Part shown: one piece after another, positions 61,070-64,000 of the stretch | How positions within the stretch are numbered: position 1 is the stretch's first letter | Layout: every line of letters starts with the position of its first letter | From: Balaenoptera acutorostrata | Lineage: Eukaryota > Chordata > Mammalia > Artiodactyla > Balaenopteridae | DNA: 64,000 bases | Assembly: GCF_949987535.1 (NCBI RefSeq) | Contig: NC_080067.1 | Location: forward strand, 434,001-498,000 | Reading direction: 5' to 3' | Position numbers and translations under genes: made by a program | The notes under the pieces: model-generated | Told to the model about the DNA's origin: nothing | Databases searched by the model: none | What the model saw: the letters and a program-made list of their open reading frames with translations, nothing else

Positions 61070-61850
61070 GGAAATAGTCCATGAATACCACAAGATGCAC
61101 AACTTCACTAACAACAGAGGGATTAAAGCCATAAGAAAAATACTGTGCATACACCTACCAGAGTGGCAGACATGAAAGACATAGTATCAAATATCAGCAG
61201 GATGTGGAGCAATGGAAAGCCTGGTACGCAGCGGGGGGTGCAACCACTTCTGAAACAATCGGGCCTCAGATAGCGAAGTCCGTGCACACAGACCCACAGT
61301 GCTCCTCCCAGCTGAACACAAACCCACCAGCCCTGCACCAGGACACACGGACATGGACTCCACAGCCACAGGATCCAAACCTGAAAGAACCTGAAGGCCA
61401 CCACAAGCGGATGCAGAAATGAACCATGCACGCTCCTATGAAGGAATATTCCACAGCAATGGAGTACATTTTGTTTAAAGGTAGTAAAACTATAAAAATT
61501 ATTTTTAAAAAAAACATATTCACAAGATGAAAGAATCTCATGGACACAATGCTGAGCCGTCAAGAACAATAAAGCAGCATGCACGGTACACGCACTTACC
61601 GACTCTGGAACTAGGCAAAGCTGGGCTGCATTATTGAGGGATGCATGCCTGGGCGTAAACTATGAGAACAAGTCACGGGCACAAAATCAGAAGAACAGCT
61701 ACCTCACGGTGGGGAGGACGCTGTGACGAGGGAAGGGCACTCCTGGGTGTCCACTCATCATGTTCTGTTTCTTGATGTTTATGATTATTCTTTACATGTA
61801 TATAACCTAATCCTTAATATGTACTTACAGCTTATCATTTTTCTTTATTA
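61070..61850 (+). mobile_element. Second old L1-like 3' fragment
   Basis: Degraded LINE pattern: taccagagtggcagacatga, gctcctatgaaggaatattc, gaatctcatggacacaatgc, ggcactcctgggtgtccact, then the ttctttacatgtatataacc tail. An older L1 subfamily than its left neighbour. Confidence 0.7.
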
Positions 61851-62299
61851 AAAAGAGGGTCTCCCCAACAAAGTGGAAAGAGACCTGCTTCTCCCAGGGA
61901 AGAAAAGGAATAGTTTCTACCAGTGAAATCTCGATACCATGGCTGCTTCAACTATCAAGCCTGACAACAACTCCCGTGAGCGGGGCAGCGGGGCCGCGAC
62001 ACTCAGAAGGAGGCTCTGGGACCTCAGTCCGGGGTCACTGCCTCTGAGGAGCCCACGGCACCTGGTCAAAGTTCTCAGTCATTCTGTGCATGACCCTTTT
62101 GCCTTGGTTGCTCTGGCACAGCTCGGCTGACATCATCGCTGGGAGAGAAAGAAGAAACGTGCAGAAGAGGGAACCGGGCTTCAAGCTGACCCACATCCTT
62201 CTATGGAGACGATGCCACAGACCCTAAGAGAGGACAGCAAGGCCACGGAATCCAGCCTGTCTGCCTGAGGTCTGGCCACACTAGCGCCCCACGCTTCTG
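61851..62299. other. No gene recognised upstream of the Ser/Pro-rich frame
   Basis: Contains one open stretch of 63 codons (61939-62130) beginning MAASTIKPDNN with no known domain. It could hold a 5' exon for the frame that follows, but no splice pair can be argued by eye. Confidence 0.35.
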
Positions 62300-63571
62300 A
62301 TGCCACAGGGAGAATTTCGCAAGGTGCCCTCAGACCACCTGGTCGGACACATGGGGCTTTCAAAGGCGCAGCTCCTGTCCGACCCCATACCTCTGCTGTC
62401 ATATTCTGGGGGTGGGCCTGGAAGCCTCCAGGTTTCACTTTTGACAACATCTTTATTGACGTTGCATTTCTCTACTACACACCCGGGGCCCCACTGTTGC
62501 CTGACACACCTCCCCGATCTCTTCCAGGGGTCTCCCATGGGCTCGCCCTCGGCCCTGAGCTACTTGCCCATCAGCATCTCTTCCGCGGGCTCTCCCCTGG
62601 GTTCACCCGTGGGCCCCGGTTGCTCGCCCAACACACCTCCGAGACCCCGGCGGAAGACCGAAGCCAGCCTCCGGGGCCCCACTGCTGCCTGGCACACATC
62701 CCCGATCTCTTCCGCGGGGTCTCCCCTGGGCTCGGCCTCGGACCTGAGCTACTTGCCCATCAGCATCTCTTCCGCGTGGACTCCCCTGGGCTCACCCTTG
62801 GCCATGGGCTACTCACCCATCAGCATCTCTTCCACGGGGTCTCCAGTGGCCTCCCCCATGGCCCCCGGCTCCTCGCCCCAGTGGGGGACTGAATCGAGCC
62901 CCCGGGGCACCACTAATCCCTGGCAGACCTCCCCCATCTCTTCCACTGGGTCTCCCCTGGGTTCACCCACAGCCCCCTGGGACTCTCTCGTGGCCCCCAG
63001 CTCCTCTCCCACCACTCCCAAATTTCTGCCCGAGTCGGCTCGTCCCAGACTGGAAAGCCCTGTCAGCTCACAGACCTCAGAGCTTTACTCCCCTTCGTTT
63101 CCCCTTTATCCAGCAGTGGCTCCCGGATATTTTCGAGGGTTCCCATACTCACCTGGTTTCACACTGGGATACACCCATGGCCTCATTGACACTCTCCCTT
63201 GTGGTTTCTTGACCCCAGCCGTGGGCCAAAGGCCGAGCCCACAGGAGCCTGGGTCTTACCTGTTTCTCCACGGTGCCAATCACTGTCACACACCTCCCCG
63301 TGGAAGAAACCTCCGTGCATCCCGAGGGCACACACACCCTTGCCCTTCACCTTGCTATTGTCACCCACTGGCTCTCAAGAGAGAACGGTCTCGAGGCCGT
63401 CCTCAGCACCCCTGCGCTTATCGGCGGGACCCTCTCACACTCCCACTCCTAAGCCCATCCGGCCAGCACCCCCAGGCTGCTGCTGTCCTTGTGGGCGACA
63501 CTGCAGACGGCGGTGACCACATCCCCCACCCCGCCACCCCACATGGCCACCGGCATGGGCTCGTTTCCTAG
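62300..63571 (+). CDS. Unrecognised Ser/Pro-rich open frame with 20-residue repeats (hypothetical)
   Basis: 423 codons from the ATG at 62300, by far the longest open frame not explained by a transposon; I do not recognise the protein. Residues from about 77 to 240 are built of copies of a 20-residue unit of the type SPISISSTGSPLGSP, encoded by 60-bp DNA repeats (atctcttcc at 62576, 62705, 62765, 62825 and 62936, the last three of the middle block 60 apart). After the repeats come a Ser/Pro stretch, an aromatic segment with FPLYPAVAPGYFRGFPYSP, and a basic His/Arg-rich end. The first repeat lacks one base, so sequence before 62528 is probably in the wrong frame; cgatctcttccag followed by ggg there resembles a splice acceptor, giving an alternative exon from 62528. 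The initiation context is weak. No signal peptide or membrane segment. It may be a lineage-specific gene, a decayed one, or an open minisatellite. Confidence 0.35.
   Translation: MPQGEFRKVPSDHLVGHMGLSKAQLLSDPIPLLSYSGGGPGSLQVSLLTTSLLTLHFSTTHPGPHCCLTHLPDLFQGSPMGSPSALSYLPISISSAGSPLGSPVGPGCSPNTPPRPRRKTEASLRGPTAAWHTSPISSAGSPLGSASDLSYLPISISSAWTPLGSPLAMGYSPISISSTGSPVASPMAPGSSPQWGTESSPRGTTNPWQTSPISSTGSPLGSPTAPWDSLVAPSSSPTTPKFLPESARPRLESPVSSQTSELYSPSFPLYPAVAPGYFRGFPYSPGFTLGYTHGLIDTLPCGFLTPAVGQRPSPQEPGSYLFLHGANHCHTPPRGRNLRASRGHTHPCPSPCYCHPLALKRERSRGRPQHPCAYRRDPLTLPLLSPSGQHPQAAAVLVGDTADGGDHIPHPATPHGHRHGLVS
62517..62960. repeat. 60-bp GC-rich minisatellite underlying the Ser/Pro-rich frame
   Basis: Copies of catctcttccgcggggtctcc-type units with spacings of 59, 60 and 60 bp, arranged in a larger block of about 188 bp that starts ggggccccactg at 62485 and again at 62673. 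A third, more diverged block starts near 62900. Confidence 0.85.
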
Positions 63572-64000
63572 CTGGAATCATCTCCTGGCTTCTAGGGGAC
63601 CTCGTGGGGGTGGTGGGCGTGGTGTGAGCAGTGGAGACAGGACGATTCTTTTTTTTCTATCACCCTCTCCCCTTCCTCCCCACTCCCTAGCCCGCCCTTC
63701 CTTCCCATCGTCTCTCATCACCCTTTCCAACCAGCATGAAGCTGCTCGGAGGAACACTGTCTCTTTTCAGAAGGAGAGGGACACGGGTTCCGGCTGGAAG
63801 GGGCACCAGCTCACCCACACTTGGGTCGTTGGAGAATTCTAAAGGATGCTTTTGGTTGGTGATGGCGAATAACCCAGGGAGTTCCACGACGGAGGGCCTT
63901 CTGGGAGTTCATCACGACCTAGATGTGAAAACATCTAGTGGTGAAAACATCCGTGAGATGAAGAGTGTTCCACTGCCCTCCCCCAGTACCGTGGAGTGGG
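63572..64000. other. No gene recognised at the window end
   Basis: Contains a pyrimidine-rich stretch at about 63645-63730 and no motif. The open frames at 63489-63842 and on the minus strand are short and motif-free. Confidence 0.4.

Noticed and set aside
62497..62892. Overlapping 131-codon frame in another phase across the 60-bp repeats
   Set aside because: A repeat whose period is a multiple of three keeps alternate phases open. This one ends with the repeats and lacks the non-repeat C-terminal part of the longer frame.

Overview
The window is nuclear DNA from a whale. Two things say so. First, tRNA-Glu-derived SINEs of the CHR family, found in cetaceans, hippos and ruminants, occur about a dozen times. 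Second, the left 17 kb is a tandem array of roughly 1.76-kb units whose core is the 3' end of an L1 element, which matches the common cetacean satellite. A unit of 1,755-1,760 bp fits a baleen, sperm or beaked whale better than dolphins and porpoises, which I recall having units near 1.58 kb. I see no intact protein-coding gene of known function. The window is a satellite edge followed by repeat-rich sequence.

Layout. 1-12308: seven well-homogenised satellite units. 12309-17960: four diverged, truncated or invaded units (8-11), then an ordinary L1 3' end to about 18650. 18680-25600: old antisense L1 pieces, CHR SINEs and unassigned AT-rich sequence. 25640-37385: one L1 with degraded ORF1 and ORF2, then a second L1 that carries a SINE, a complete but dead Tigger (pogo) DNA transposon and, near its tail, a third L1 fragment. 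37386-43180: AT-rich sequence with a large antisense old L1 at 40980-42350. 43185-46730: an older, internally deleted L1. 46978-47900: a SINE and ancient MIR and L2 pieces. 48970-49700: a CpG island. 50389-50515: a KRAB-A exon carrying a nonsense mutation. 50853-51026: a truncated SINE. 51027-56644: a nuclear copy of mitochondrial DNA (NUMT) running from 16S rRNA to COX2 in mitochondrial order, split by a later SINE. 56645-64000: GC-rich sequence with two minisatellites, a second CpG-rich block, old L1 3' ends and an unrecognised Ser/Pro-rich open frame built on a 60-bp repeat.

The most interesting structure is in the satellite. Each full unit holds a 68-bp inverted repeat, perfect in units 2, 4, 5 and 6, placed inside the L1-derived part. 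Its framework looks like the short palindromic mariner elements common in artiodactyl genomes. Unit 11, at the array edge, has the same L1 sequence without the palindrome and so looks like the empty site. One deletion junction, between units 8 and 9, falls at the centre of the palindrome, and a 2.3-kb block recurs almost unchanged 7,032 bp away. Together these outline a history: L1 fragment, then tandem amplification, then MITE insertion, then spread and homogenisation, with fossils left at the edge. The genes here do not form a pathway, and I found no evidence of a new protein-based system.
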